NCBI GenBank assembly: GCA_027604685.1
Contig: JADHYX010000026.1
Span: forward strand, 1-64,000
Direction of reading: 5' to 3'
Source: Lobulomyces angularis
Taxonomy: Eukaryota > Chytridiomycota > Chytridiomycetes > Lobulomycetales > Lobulomycetaceae
DNA length: 64,000 nt
Positions 25,001 through 36,613 of the stretch are shown here, piece after piece. The first letter of the stretch is position 1; every line of letters starts with the position of its first letter. The notes beneath the pieces were generated by a model. That model was not told the origin of the DNA. It did not search any database and saw only the letters and a list, made by a program, of their open reading frames with translations. The position numbers were made by a program, and so were the translations under genes.

Positions 25001-26659
25001 AAAATGTTTGATGTCCACGCATACCACCCATAATTACTAAATTGTTTTCAAAGTAAACTGCTGCATGACTTTCTCTTGCATCCGGTATCACATCTGATAG
25101 TGTCTCCATTTTAACCCATTTATACTCATTCATGTCTAACGCATATAGTGTATTAGACTCAATTCCTGAAATAAGCCCTCCAAATACATACATCAAGTTA
25201 TTGGTGCCTAAAGTGAATGAGTTTCTCCAGATAGGAGGAGCTTTATCTCCAAATGGATGCAAAACGGTAAATGTGTCATTTGCTAAAACAATTGAATATA
25301 CAAAAACACAATTCAAAATTAAAACCTCTCGCCAACCCACTTAAATAACCAGTAGTTCCGTTTACTCCAACTTCTATACTATTATTTTGCAGTCGGGTGT
25401 AAGTATTAAATAGGAATTTTTTCTTTGTAAAAAGTAGAGAACTGGTACACTCCACCTTATTTGACACAACCTCAATCTGCCGTGTCTGGTTTGAAAACAA
25501 CGAATAGGTTCTACTGGTGTTTTCTGTAACTGCAACACCGCCGTTAGCAGAACCTAATTCAAAAAAACCCGAAATAATGTTTTTTTCTTTGTTTTTTAAG
25601 CTCTCCGAAATCGCAACGTCATACTGTTTTATAATGCTATTCAAGTAAAACTCCATTCTAATATTATAAATTATTGAAATTATGAAAAGATTTTTACATT
25701 GGGTCAATTAGTAGTAGATATTGACCAAATGCTGATGGACTTTTCAAATTATCATAGTTTGCACCAATGACATAAATTTTTTCTTTTGCTGCCCAATTCA
25801 ATACTTCAAAAGATCCTGATTGCATTGCTACATGAATTACATCGTAAGATATGGCATCGTTTAGTACTAATTTTATTTTAATAAAAGGTGTTGATAAAAA
25901 ATACTTTTTACCCTTGGCATTTTCAATAGCTAAGGTATAGTTAGTGTTTGATTTTGAATATTGATATTGAACTTTGCACAGTGGGCATGAATACACGACA
26001 CCCTGCAAGAAACCATTTACATGCTTTTTATTTTCAACAGATGGTAATCCACTAATTACTGCAACTACCTTTTTAGTTGATATTAAACCAGCTGTTACTC
26101 CTGCTAAAAATCCCACTGCAAAACTTTAGATTGAATTCTATGGATTTATTACCTTCTTCTAACTTAAACATAAATATCTGAAGATTGCTTGATATTACTT
26201 TTGGGATAAAATCGAATATTACAAAAGTTTTGTCCATATATCTAAATAATTTTAGCATGTAACAAATGTAATTAATATACTTTGATGGAACGACTTCTGC
26301 GCTCGCGGCAAATGAATTGTTGATATCAGCAAAGACAATATGAGTGAAGCCTATTAATTTTAGTATTCATGTATTTTGTATTCAAAGTAATAGTATATAA
26401 TACCAGTTATTAGAGCTTCAATTTGAGGTGGGGAAGTGTCTTCCACTGGTTTTACTGTACAGGTAAAGTTGTTACAACCTTTAGAAAGTAAAATCGTGTA
26501 TGGTTCTAATGCAGTGTATTAGGGAGATCTCAGAAATTAAAATAAATTTAAACCTTTCAATACAGCAATTGATCCTGGTACTAATAATAACACATTTTCC
26601 TTTGATGCGACTAGTTGAATTATATAACAAACAAAAGTTAGTACTAATGTTACGTTCAT
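22074..26659 (-). CDS. BMP/PnrA-type ligand-binding domain + kelch + Cys-rich + multi-TM surface protein (copy 2)
   Basis: Paralogue of the 17031-21674 gene in inverted orientation. The start at 26659 gives a signal peptide (MNVTLVLTFVCYIIQLVAS). A BMP-like module follows (about 26600-25300: GFLAGVTAGLISTKKVVAVIS, GFLQGVVYSCPLCKV, SYDVIHVAMQSGSFEVLNWA, IYVIGANYD). Kelch repeats run at about 25280-24200 (LMYVFGGLISGIESNTLYALD, NLVIMGGMRGHQTFCDMW, LLYIFGGF, VFVYGGSN). A Cys-rich stalk covers about 24050-23600. The multi-TM part (about 23580-22074) ends in a basic FFPKKKAVHLDIEKVK. More than 15 short introns; no disabling change was seen. Both copies keep the same domain order, so the fusion predates the duplication. 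Probably a sensory receptor or adhesin at the cell surface; the ligand is unknown. Divergent from Atg1. Confidence 0.75.
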
Positions 26660-27346
26660 ATCTTTTGACACCAATTTTTAGAACGAAAAAATTTTGTTGT
26701 TTTTTTATTGCCAATCACAAATACAAATGAACAGATAAAAAATATTTTTATGACAAAACTTATTATTAAATATAAAGAAAGAGATTAATACTTGTATTGT
26801 TGATTTTCAGTATGCATTTTCTGTTAAAATATGTACACAAAAAATATATGTACATAATATAAAATAAAAATGAACTGGTTAAAAATTACTGCAATTTTTC
26901 TATTTTTCTTGTTACTAATTTAAGATTTTTTGTGAATGTTTGTTACAACTGATTGTTTTTTATGTAGAAAAGATGTGAATTTGTTAATTTCTTAGAAAGT
27001 TTAGTTTTTAAGAAACTGCATGATATAACTCCAACATAATTATAGAATTATTAATGGCAAAAGTTAATTAATATGTAGTGACGTTTACATTTATTTTTTT
27101 AATGCAATTGTCAAAAATTCTGTAGTTTTTATAACGTTAAATTCTAGTTATGTCATTTTCTTTTGTAATAAAGTACAAAGCAAGTAAAGTCGCCACCAGC
27201 CATCAAAATTCCCAAAAATTTTTTTTGTAGTCTTTTTATCATTTTCATTCATTAACCATACTTAATTAATATATACAGTCATAATCTTAAATTATATATT
27301 CAAATTTATTAATTAACAATTTACCTGCTTTCTTCTCTTCATAGCT
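26660..27346. other. divergent intergenic region
   Basis: Promoter-bearing spacer between the second BMP-kelch gene and Atg1. It is AT-rich with a tiny ATG frame at about 26870 (a short hydrophobic 17-codon peptide) that is not supported as a gene. No other structure was recognised. Confidence 0.4.
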
Positions 27347-30300
27347 ATGTCTAACCAACAAGTTAAAATTGGTGAATATACAGTAGGCAAAGAAATTGGT
27401 ATTTTTTATTAAAAATAATATTGAATTTACTTTTTAACAATTATTTCTTCAGGTAGAGGATCATTTGCTACCGTTTATTTGGGAAAAACTATGACAAACC
27501 AAAAAGTAGCTGTTAAGTCCATTGCTAAAAGAAAATTGAATCAGCGACTGCAAGATTCATTAAAACAAGAAATTAATATTCTGAAGAATATTAATCATAA
27601 AAATATTGTTTCGCTTTATGATATAATAAAATCCGAAAAACACATACATTTAATCATGGAATATTGCATGTTTGGTGATTTATCTGGATTTATAAAAAAA
27701 AAAGGTTTTAGCGATAGTCCAAATTTATACGGTATCCATATATTATTTTTGTTGATTTATTATTTAAAAAAAACTAATAGCTGGTTTACACGGGGGTTTG
27801 AATGACTTTCTAATAGACAATTTTTTAAAGCAACTGGCTAACGCAATGGAATTTTTAAGAAGTCATTCTCTTATTCATAGAGATTTAAAACCTCAGAATA
27901 TACTTTTGGCTCCAAACCAAGGCAACAATAATTTCAATTCTGGTTCAATAAATAACAATCAGCATCCAATAAGAGCTAATTCTTACTCAAATAAAACTGT
28001 TTCCACCTCTCCAAATTCTAATTATACCATGACCTATTTACCCACTTTAAAACTCGCAGATTTCGGCTTCGCAAGATTGTTACCCAGTCAATCAATGGTA
28101 ATTATTTTTGACACCTAGTAATTTAAATCACTCTTAGGCTTCAACTTTGTGTGGTTCACCATTATACATGGCACCAGAAATATTGCGAGGTGATAATTAT
28201 GACGCAAAAGCTGATTTATGGAGCCTTGGTGCAGTAGTTTTTGAAATGTATTACGGTCATCCTCCATTTAAAGCTCAAAATCATATAGAACTATTAAAAA
28301 GAATTGAGCAAGCTACATCTATTACATTTCCTGATGACGAGCAGGAAGAAAATAGATTCAATCGCAATAGCGTAAATTCCCACAATGATGTTAACATTTT
28401 ACGAAATAGTAAACCTATACCAATTCTACAAAATAACTTCAATAATAACTTTAGATCACATACTTTTAACGGAACTACAGCTTCACCACCACATCAACTT
28501 AGTTCTCCTGTTCGATCAAACTCAAGTTCAACACTTACCTTTTCAAAAGAAAATTTAAAGGATTTTATTGTTAAATTATTAAAAAAGAATCCAATAGAAC
28601 GAATTACTTTTGAAGAATTTTTTTTGCATCCTGCAGTTACAGGATTTAAAAGTCCACAGTTTTTGTTAAATCAGCACATTCCACAAACAGAAAGTGTATC
28701 ATTAAAGTCAAAAAAGAGTTTAAGCAAATTAAATTTGAATGAACAAATAGAATTTAACAATAATAATACTTACAACAACAACAAATATTCAAAAAGCAAC
28801 GATAGTGCTAAAACCGGTGTTACTCCGCCATTTTCTTCAAAATATTACGGAAATGACGATGAAGCGTCACTTTATTCATTGAGTCCCGCACAAGTTCTGG
28901 GTTTGAGAACCAACACGGGCCTTGCTGCAGGAGTGTTACAAAGTATAGAACCCAAATCACCGCAGATTGTCACAAGGCACAATCTAAGCCCCCCTGTGCA
29001 AACCCACTCTATTCACTTTAAAGAATCGGAAGACTCTTCTAAGATACCAGTTTCAGGTATTTAAAAGTTTTTTATTCAAAAAAAATTTTTTTTTTTAATT
29101 TCGTTTTTATAAATGAATCAGGCCCCACAGGAGGAGTATTGATGATTAAGACTCCGTTTCCAGGATATGAAGTTGACCCATCAGTATTTTTAGACAATTT
29201 CAATAGTCATCCTCAAGCAGACGTCAATAAAATTTTTTCTAATAATATAATTGTAGAAACTACTATTAATAACACAAATCCCCTTGTAAAAGCAAAAAAT
29301 GTTTCTTTAAGGAATAGTCTTTTGATACAAGATAGCAAAAGAAATCATAGTGTCAAAACCGAATTTGAAAAAAAATTTGTTCAAATTCCAATATCAGTAG
29401 ATGAATCTAACTCAACTTCGTCTTCAGTCGTTCAGAGTGGTGCCTCTTTTTCCAAAACGAGAAAGGAGTCTCTTAAAAATAATACTGTAGATTCTGGCGA
29501 GTATGTGGTGGTCGAAAAGGATTTGATAAAGATTAACTGGTTTCATAATGAAAACAAAATTATAACTGGATCCAATTTTTCATCCAATTCTCCAAACAAC
29601 ACGAATCAATTTACAGAATTAGAAGAAAGACGATCAAGGTATCAAGGTTACAATAGAGATTATTCCAAACTGCCGGATTATATGGGGCAAAATTATTTGC
29701 ACGAAATTGAAGATAATTTGCAAAAAAGTAATACTTCAAATGTAAATTTCAATGCAGAAAAAGTGGAAGTAGCGTATCCACCATTTCTATTTCAAAAATA
29801 CGAAAATGAAGATGGAAAGACTAGTTCACATTACTTAATGCCAGCAGACATGGGAATTCCTTTTATCAACATCCCAGAAGAAGAAGCGGAAGATGGGGAA
29901 AAAGAATATCTGTATCAAGAATTTCATACCTTAAATTTACTGGCTATCCATGGATTCACCATCCAGATATTCGGAGATGAGGTATTTGAGATACTGGAAC
30001 ACAAAGAAAATAAAGAAAATGATGCAAATTATAAATTAAATGATCAAGAATTTATAAAATGCGAGTACGTAAATTTGTATCTAGGCGCATTAGGTCTATA
30101 TCACTTAGCTATGGAAAAAGCAACATACATTTGGAATAAAATTAACAATGATGAGGGAGAAATAAACGAAAGCCTTGAAATTGAAGAAAAATCTACTTCA
30201 ATAGAAAATATGGAAGATGACAATTTCGAAAAAAAACCTAAAGTACTTACTGATGAAGAAATTGAGAAATATAAAAAGCAACTGGGTGAAATTGTTGAGT

Positions 30301-30775
30301 TTATTAAAGTCAAATTTAATTTATGCCTGAAGAAAGCTGAAAATTTCGAAAACAAAAACTTATCCGTTAGTATTGAACGAGGTAGAACTTGTGAAAGATT
30401 ATTGTATGAAAGGGCTTTAGAACTGGTATATAATAAAATTTCGAACAGATAATTTTTTATTTATTTCTGCAACTTTAGTCTCATGCTGCTGGTATAAACG
30501 AATTAAATTCTAAAGATTTAGAAGGCTGTGAAATAGCATATGAGCAAGCAATATTGCTATCAGAAGCAATATTAAATTTACCGCAACAGCAACAACATCG
30601 GCAGCAGATACAGGAAAAAGAACACCAAGAACTGGAAAAGAAGAAAAGTTATTTTAGTGATGGTTGTACTGACGAAGATAGAGTGGTTGTTGAAAAATTT
30701 GTCGCTGGGTTGTATGTGCGGTGTTATCAGATAAGTAAAAAGAAGGATAACATGATGGGTTTGATTAATCCTTAA
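27347..30775 (+). CDS. ATG1: Atg1/ULK autophagy-initiating serine/threonine kinase
   Basis: The kinase domain is complete: [21 protein letters not shown], catalytic Lys in [20 protein letters not shown] in [10 protein letters not shown], activation segment [15 protein letters not shown] and [19 protein letters not shown]. An Asn/Ser-rich linker holds EYVVVEKDL (YVVV at 29501-29512), which matches the Atg8-interacting motif known in yeast Atg1. A C-terminal tandem MIT/EAT domain (about 29920-30770: [55 protein letters not shown]) should bind Atg13. Introns fall at about 27398-27453, 27731-27804, 28097-28137, 29055-29121 and 30434-30479. The start ([14 protein letters not shown]) is just after the 5' AT-rich spacer. 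The length of about 1,050 residues fits fungal Atg1. Confidence 0.93.
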
Positions 30776-31293
30776 ATTTATTTTATTTTATTTTTATTTA
30801 TGTATTTTGGTAACGCTATTGTTCATATCATTTTTTTTTTTTTTACCTTTAATATAAAAAAACCAACTGATTTATATTTAGATATTATTATGTTTTTCTA
30901 GGAAAGAAAAATAAAAAAAGTTAACTTTGTGAAAAAAAAACAAAAAGAAAAAAGAAGTAAAAATTCCAAAAAGAAAAAAAATAATTTTTTGGTTTTTTTT
31001 GGTTTTTTTTTTTTTTTGACTGAAGCAACAGCAATTATAAGAAAAAGTTTTAAATATCTATTCATTAGATGTAATAAAATTAATATTTTTACGTATCCCT
31101 AAAACAAAAAAAAAAAAAGTTATTGAAAAAATTTTTCAAATAGTTGTTAAAAAAAAAAAAAAGAAGATAAAAGATAAAAGATAAAATAAAAAAATTAAAA
31201 AAATTAGGATTCATTTTAAAAATGACAAAAGTAGCAAACCAAAAAAATTAAAATAGAAATGGTTTTTTTTAGGTGATATAAAGAAAAAAAAAG
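30776..31293. other. convergent intergenic region, homopolymer-rich
   Basis: Dominated by A and T runs, including a (GGTTTTTTTT)-like pair near 30990-31018 and a three-unit AAGATAAA repeat near 31165. No coding frame or RNA was seen. Confidence 0.5.
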
Positions 31294-31737
31294 TTACAGT
31301 TTAACTACACTTTTACAATTGAAGCAGTTTGATCTATCCTGATAATAACTATATTTAGAAAAAAAAATTATTAGTGAATATTGAAAAAACGAAAATTTTA
31401 CTGACTCAAAATCAGAACAGTTTGAACAAAAATCCTGTTGACAGTAGTAGCATTTATTTATCTTATCGAAATTCAAAGGAGATTCACAAAAGTAACACCT
31501 AAAGTTTTCATTGCTAAGTGTGTTGGTATTATTGATATTTTTTGAATTGGAAGATGCTTTTCGTAAATTTACAGGTGTTTTTTGAGCTGTTAACAGTAGA
31601 TTTAATGTTTTAACTATGTCATTAAAATTAAAAATAAATTCTATTTTTTATATTCTATTTTTCAAACTTTTTTCAGCAGGGGAGGAAGTAGCTCTAAGTG
31701 AAAGTTTTATTTGTTCATTTGAGTTTTTTCTTTTCAT
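31294..31737 (-). CDS. small cysteine-rich zinc-binding protein
   Basis: Three exons encode about 90 residues starting MKRKNSNEQIKLSLR. The C-terminal half has paired cysteines: CYFC, KCYYCQQDFCSNCSDF, then after an intron YYQDRSNCFNCKSVVKL. This spacing (CxxC ... CxxCxxxxCxxC ... CxxC) would bind two zinc ions and recalls the C-terminal zinc region of Siva-like or RING-like proteins. Identity is not certain. Introns of about 145 and 53 bp splice in phase; the first joins AEK to QKTPVNLRKASS. Convergent with Atg1. Confidence 0.55.
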
Positions 31738-31849
31738 TTTTCAATAGAAAAAAAAAAAAGATCTTGGAGAAACAAAAAAAGAAGATAAACATTATTGTTT
31801 TATATGATTATTTAAAAAAAAAATAAAATAAAATAACTGTTTTACATTA

Positions 31850-32346
31850 TCAACTTTTGTACATTTTTCTGTCCTCATTTTTTCCATACTTGGAAAAAAG
31901 AAAAAAAGAGAACGAACATGTATTTGAAGAATTACTTTTGGAGGAAGAATAACAAAGCTTAAGAGCAACATACACAAGTTCATAACTACTTGGAACTAGG
32001 CAGTTACTAGGAAAAGTAAAAGAATTTAAGAAATTTTAAATAAACAACTGACCATCCATCTATACGATAATGATGTATCGCTGGAAATGGGTACAGGTTC
32101 GTTGGTACTCGATAGAGTTAAGCATTCGTTGTTTTTTAGAATGAAATAGGCTTCCTGCCAGATTTTGACATTAGAAAAACCAAGGAAAATTTCTCGTGTG
32201 ACAATCCATGAATTACACTTTTCTTAAATGTGTAATGTGGTACAAGCTCACCCTTGTCTCCGAATATCTTCAACAAAAATAATGGTTCTGATAATTTGAG
32301 GAAGCTTTTCCAAACAAGAGAAGGTTTTTTTTTTTAAAAAACCCAT
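31850..32346 (-). CDS. candidate small spliced gene with a PH-like core, unknown
   Basis: Starts MGFLKKKTFSCLEKLPQII at 32346. A 29-bp intron (GTGAGC...TTTAAG) leads in phase to KCNSWIVTREIFLGFSNVKIWQEAYFILKNNECL..., which ends SYRWM. A second possible intron leads to a hydrophobic stretch (VVMNLCMLLLSFVILPP) and a stop at 31850-31852. If the first AG is used instead, the protein ends soon after SYRWM. The W-x-E-x-Y-F-x-L pattern is PH-domain-like, which is only suggestive. The ATG is 38 bp from the divergent cyclin ATG. It could be a decayed gene. Confidence 0.35.
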
Positions 32347-32384
32347 CAATATTTTTTTTCTAGCATCTACTGCAATTCGATACC

Positions 32385-32891
32385 ATGAATTACCACAATC
32401 CTCAAAGTACTTCAAGTACCATCAATCCCTCTAAAAACTTAGTGCAATGCATAAATCATGCACAAAACTTAATTGATCTTTGTTGCAAAGTCTTAAGATA
32501 TTACTATCCAACAATTGAGGATAGCCATTTAACACCTCTCGAGTCTTTTGTAACAGAGCTTATTAAAGCAACAAACGTCAATTTTTCTATGCTACAATTA
32601 TCATTGATTTACATATCAAAACTTCATGACTTCCAGTCAGAAGAGAGAAAACTATTAAAACAGCATCCCATGTTTAGTTGTAGGAGGAGAATGTTTTTAG
32701 CTTCACTATTGATATCTGTGAAAATACTACAGGAAAAGGTTCCTAAAAATAACTGTTGGGCAAAGACATGTGGAATACCGCTGAAAGAAATTAACGAGTC
32801 AGAGCGACTCGTCTTACAAGTATTGGATTTTAAACTATTTGTTCCTGCAGAATTATTTAATTATTATAGAAAAAGGATTGCCGAATTATAA
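32385..32891 (+). CDS. PHO80/PCL-type cyclin
   Basis: Single-exon gene of 168 residues. The cyclin box is clear: LTPLESFVTELIKATNVNFSMLQLSLIYISKL (helices 1-2), then RRRMFLASLLISVKILQEKVPKNNCWAKTCGIPLKEINESERLVLQVLDFKLFVPAELF, the PCL hallmark. Such cyclins activate Pho85/CDK5-type kinases controlling phosphate response, polarity or the cell cycle. The short length (cyclin box with little extra) resembles minimal PCL proteins. A second, partial PCL-like cyclin lies at the right end of this window. Confidence 0.85.
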   Translation: MNYHNPQSTSSTINPSKNLVQCINHAQNLIDLCCKVLRYYYPTIEDSHLTPLESFVTELIKATNVNFSMLQLSLIYISKLHDFQSEERKLLKQHPMFSCRRRMFLASLLISVKILQEKVPKNNCWAKTCGIPLKEINESERLVLQVLDFKLFVPAELFNYYRKRIAEL

Positions 32892-33018
32892 CAATAGCTT
32901 AAATTATATAATTTTGTAACAAATTTTTATAGATACTCTTTATAGTAAAAATGTAAAAAATTAAAATATTTATTGGAGTTTAGTTCCAAATCATTTGCAC
33001 TTTATTTTAAATTACTTT

Positions 33019-33299
33019 TTAACTCTTTTTAATTCCTAGTTTAGTGAATTCAAGCAACACAGCTCTTTTTACGCCACTAATGCAGATGGTTATGTTAAAA
33101 AACACATACAAAAATTGAAGATATTGTCCAATTTTAGCCTGCAAATTCATTTAAATGTTTTCGTTAATCCAAAATTAAATCTATATTTTCCTCTCTTTTT
33201 TTTTTTTTCTTCTAGTCGGAAAAATTTTTTATTGCCATAAATTACAAATAACGCAATTAAAAGTGCAATTAGTAAAGATACTGTAAAAACTGAATAAGA
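33019..33299 (-). CDS. candidate membrane microprotein exon(s)
   Basis: Two adjacent minus-strand frames sit between the cyclin and MsrA. The first (33299-33164) reads YSVFTVSLLIALLIALFVIYG followed by a charged tail, NKKFFRLEEKKKREENIDLILD and stop: one TM plus a basic/acidic tail. No in-frame ATG is visible, so an upstream exon is needed. The second (33150-33019) is an ATG frame of 43 codons, MNLQAKIGQYLQFLYVFFN..., also with one hydrophobic segment. These may be two tiny genes or parts of one. Neither family is recognised. Confidence 0.3.
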
Positions 33300-33435
33300 C
33301 TTTTATTTTTTAATTTTTTAGAAAATTCTTACAAAACAAAATTTAATAATTTATAATCATATTTAAAAAAAAAAAAAAATATATAAATTGAATAAAAAAT
33401 AAAAAAAAATTTTTTTGAAAAAAATTTAAACCAAT

Positions 33436-34141
33436 ATGTCAGTTATTTCAAAAGCTACTTTTGCTGCTGGTTGTTTTTGGGGTGTAGAGGTAATCATTAA
33501 CAAAATAATTAAAATGTAAATATAAAATTTTTTTAATAATTCCCTTTTTTTTTTGGGGAATGCTTTAGGTTGCATTTAACAAAAAATTTGGAAGCAAGTT
33601 ATTAAGCAATAAAGTTGGTTACTGTGGAGGAACAACAAAAAATCCAACTTACAAGCAAGTGTGTACTGGTGCTTCTGGCCATGCCGAAGTTGTTCAAATT
33701 GAATTTAAAGAAAATGAGGTACCATATGAAGATTTGGTAGACTTTTTGTAAGTTTTTACTTCTTTTCTAATAAAAAAATGTATTAATTAATAATAATATT
33801 TAGTTTGAAAAATTAAACATAAGTTAATTTCCTTTTTTTGTAGTTTTAGATCTCATGACCCAACTACCTTAAATAGACAAGGTGGTGACAGTGGAACTCA
33901 ATATCGCTCTGCTATTTTTTATCATGATCAGAAGCAAAAGGAAATAGCTGAAAAAGTTAAAGCAAAAGCGGCGAAATACTTTAGAAATGTTTCAACTACT
34001 TTAGAAAAAGCTGACGATTTTTTTGTTGCTGAGGATTATCATCAAAATTATCTTGTCAATAATCCTAATGGATATCATTGCTCTACTCACTTTGAAAGGA
34101 GTTGGGAACAGATTGCCAAAGAAGAAGGCACCAAAATTTAA
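33436..34141 (+). CDS. peptide methionine sulfoxide reductase A
   Basis: MsrA reduces methionine-S-sulfoxide in proteins using thioredoxin. The catalytic motif is AAGCFWGVE with the resolving-site context [57 protein letters not shown] and EDYHQNYL are all conserved. Three exons: 33436-33489, 33569-33747 and 33844-34141. The protein is 176 residues with no targeting peptide, so probably cytosolic. Length and motif order match the family exactly. Confidence 0.95.
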
Positions 34142-34298
34142 GAAATTTTCTTTTACACTTTTCTTAATAATATATTAATTTTTACAATACAAGTATTTTA
34201 CCATTACTATATTTTTTTTTTTTTTTTTTTTAATGTACAAATAAATAAAATTAACCATATGTAAAAAAAAAAGAGCGAAAAAATGATCTGGAAAAATA

Positions 34299-35865
34299 CT
34301 AATAGTTTTCTTTTAATAACTCAAAAAGCTTCGCCCTGATTTCAGAATTAAGAGAATTTTTTACTCTAAAATCTGAAATTAATAATTTGCTAAGCTAAAT
34401 ATTCCAATGAAAAACTTGAGAAAAATTGAAAAAAAGTAATTTAACATACCAAAGCATTCTTAGTTTCTATAGCACCATCAATACAGCAATTATTTTCGGT
34501 AGTAGCGTCAACATTTTCATATTGCAACAAGTACTTCACAGTATTAATTTTTCCCCGACAACATGATTCAAATAAAGTATCATTTTCATTAGGACTCACT
34601 CGAAGATTGTCCATCATTAAAAATTTAGTCACATTCAAATACCCATTTCTAGTAGATTCAAATATAGAATAATTGTTAAAGAGGGAAGGATTACATCTAA
34701 AATCTGTCATCAGCAACTGAAATAGGTAAATAGCTATAGTTTTTTTGATTATCATAAATTACCTTTACTACCTCGAAATTCCCTTTGCTTACTGCTACCA
34801 TCAATGCTGAATTTATTTGAGTGTCAGATTTTGATACATCCATGTTAAAAAGTAAAACTCTAACAACTTCAACATGATTTAATCTTGCATAAAAAATTAA
34901 AAAAAAAAAAAAAACTTAATACAAATACATTAAAAAAAAAAAAATTAAAAAGCACCTAGATGCAATATATATACAAGACTGTCTCGGACTAGTGCTTTCG
35001 AATATGCTTTGCCGGTAAACTTTTTCTTTTAACACATTGAGCCCTACATGTTTTAAATTTTTTTAAATTAACAGGAACTTTCTGTATTCAGTAACCTTTT
35101 AATATGCAATTTTCTACGACAATTGAAGATCCAAGTTCACATCCAAGAAAAAGTAAATCTTGGTCAATCTCCAAATTCTTTTGATTGAAATTTACTAAAT
35201 TTAAAAATTTTAATCTAAAAAAAAAAATATATATATATATATATTTATAAAAGCCATTTTTAAATTTTTAAAACTTATGCACAGGATTTTTTTTGAATGA
35301 CGTTAAAAAATTGTTTATATAAATATTAATCAACGCACAATATAATACCTGTAAATATTATTAACTTTTTCATTTTTTGAAGCTTCCAAGTAGTGCTTTG
35401 AAGAAAACTTTAAGTTCTTATAAAAAGTTTTTGATGTAGATTTTAAACTAAAAAAAAAAAAAAAAAAATTTTTTTAAATTATGAAAAGAAAGATTTTTTG
35501 TTTTTTTAACCTTAAAACCGATTTGAAATCCAAATATTGGTTTATTAAGTTCTGTATATCAAATCCACACAGGAGTAAGTTCATAAAAGATTCTTAGAAA
35601 ATTTTTCAGTGACACCTTAAAAAATTTGTTAAACAAAATTTTAATGCAATAACAAATTCATCTACAATTTTAAAGTTAACCGTGCACAGGTTTTCTTTTA
35701 ACCTCATACAGAAAAGAAAAGATAAAGGTCCATGTAGAAAGAGGATAAAGGTGCATAACTTACAGTGTTGGCATTTATTTCAAAAAGAACCTGTACCAAA
35801 TTTGGTACTATAGTATAATAATCGTCAGTAGTTCTTCGAAATCCAAATGCGAAATGGTAATTCAT
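34299..35865 (-). CDS. putative F-box-like and ankyrin-repeat protein
   Basis: Several short exons start MNYHFAFGFRRTTDDYY at 35865. An N-terminal helical stretch (MNLLLCGFDIQNLINQYLDFKSVLR, then SKTFYKNLKF) resembles an F-box. The later exons contain degenerate ankyrin repeats: NHVEVVRVLLFN, SALMVAVSKGNFEVVKLLM, ESTRNGYLNVTKFLM, ESCCRGKINTVKYLLQYENV. The last exon reads LLSKLLISDFRVKNSLNS and stops at 34299-34301. F-box proteins with ankyrin repeats act as substrate adaptors of SCF ubiquitin ligases; that role is inference. The first splice junction (about 35580-35780) is unclear. Convergent with MsrA. Confidence 0.5.
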
Positions 35866-36041
35866 TTTAACACCGGATGAGTGAATGCAAGAAGTTTCAG
35901 AAGTACTTAAAACTTATTTACAAAAAAATGTCTGAAAAACCCTCTTTTGTTGAAAAAAATTTAATAATATTTAAAATCAATACTATTAATTGATTAAGAA
36001 AATTATATATCAATATATAACAATTATTTTGCAAATTAAAA

Positions 36042-36419
36042 ATGTCTGAAGAAGCATCAAACAGCAACTTTTATCAATACGTTTTTGATTTTGTTCCTGA
36101 TAATAAAATCTTTGACTTCATGTACACCTTTTTGATCTTTCTCGTTAAAAAATTTAAGCTATTGTTGAAAAATAGTTTGAATATGAGTTTTAATGATATA
36201 AGTATACCTAATATCGAGTTCACGGTGCAAAACTTAATTATTTTTAGTGTGTTAACTTACATCGGTGTTATGTTGATAAAGTGGATATTCAAAAAAATAT
36301 ATTTGTGGATATCTTGGTTAATTAAGGTTGCATTTTGGGGTTCTATTTTAGTTACTTGTTTATACGTATTTTTTTTCAATGTTGATATTAAAGATTGGAT
36401 TTATAAAAATTTTACATAG
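36042..36419 (+). CDS. small two- or three-pass membrane protein (Apq12-like?)
   Basis: Single-exon ATG frame of 125 residues. The N-terminus is hydrophilic, followed by one hydrophobic region (FMYTFLIFLVKKF) and a strong pair near the C-terminus (NLIIFSVLTYIGVMLIKWIF and WLIKVAFWGSILVTCLYVFFF). Small size and the C-terminal hairpin recall the nuclear-envelope/ER protein Apq12, but sequence alone does not prove it. Divergent from the F-box/ankyrin gene, with starts 176 bp apart. Confidence 0.55.
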   Translation: MSEEASNSNFYQYVFDFVPDNKIFDFMYTFLIFLVKKFKLLLKNSLNMSFNDISIPNIEFTVQNLIIFSVLTYIGVMLIKWIFKKIYLWISWLIKVAFWGSILVTCLYVFFFNVDIKDWIYKNFT

Positions 36420-36613
36420 TAATTTCATTTTTTTTTTTTATTTTAATGTTAGCAATAGTTTTTTTTTTTATTATTTTCATTTTTTTTTTATTTTATTTTT
36501 TTTGTTTTTACAATACTATATCATTTACTTTCATTAAATACTTTCATTTGTCTTTTATCAACAACAATTGCAAGTTCTCAAAATGTTTTTTTTGGTATCT
36601 TCTGGTTATGCTA

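Noticed and set aside
26870..26923. 17-codon hydrophobic peptide frame upstream of Atg1
   Set aside because: Too short, no in-phase splice continuation, and likely chance in AT-rich DNA.
35228..35250. (AT)n microsatellite
   Set aside because: Ordinary simple repeat in an intron; no further structure.
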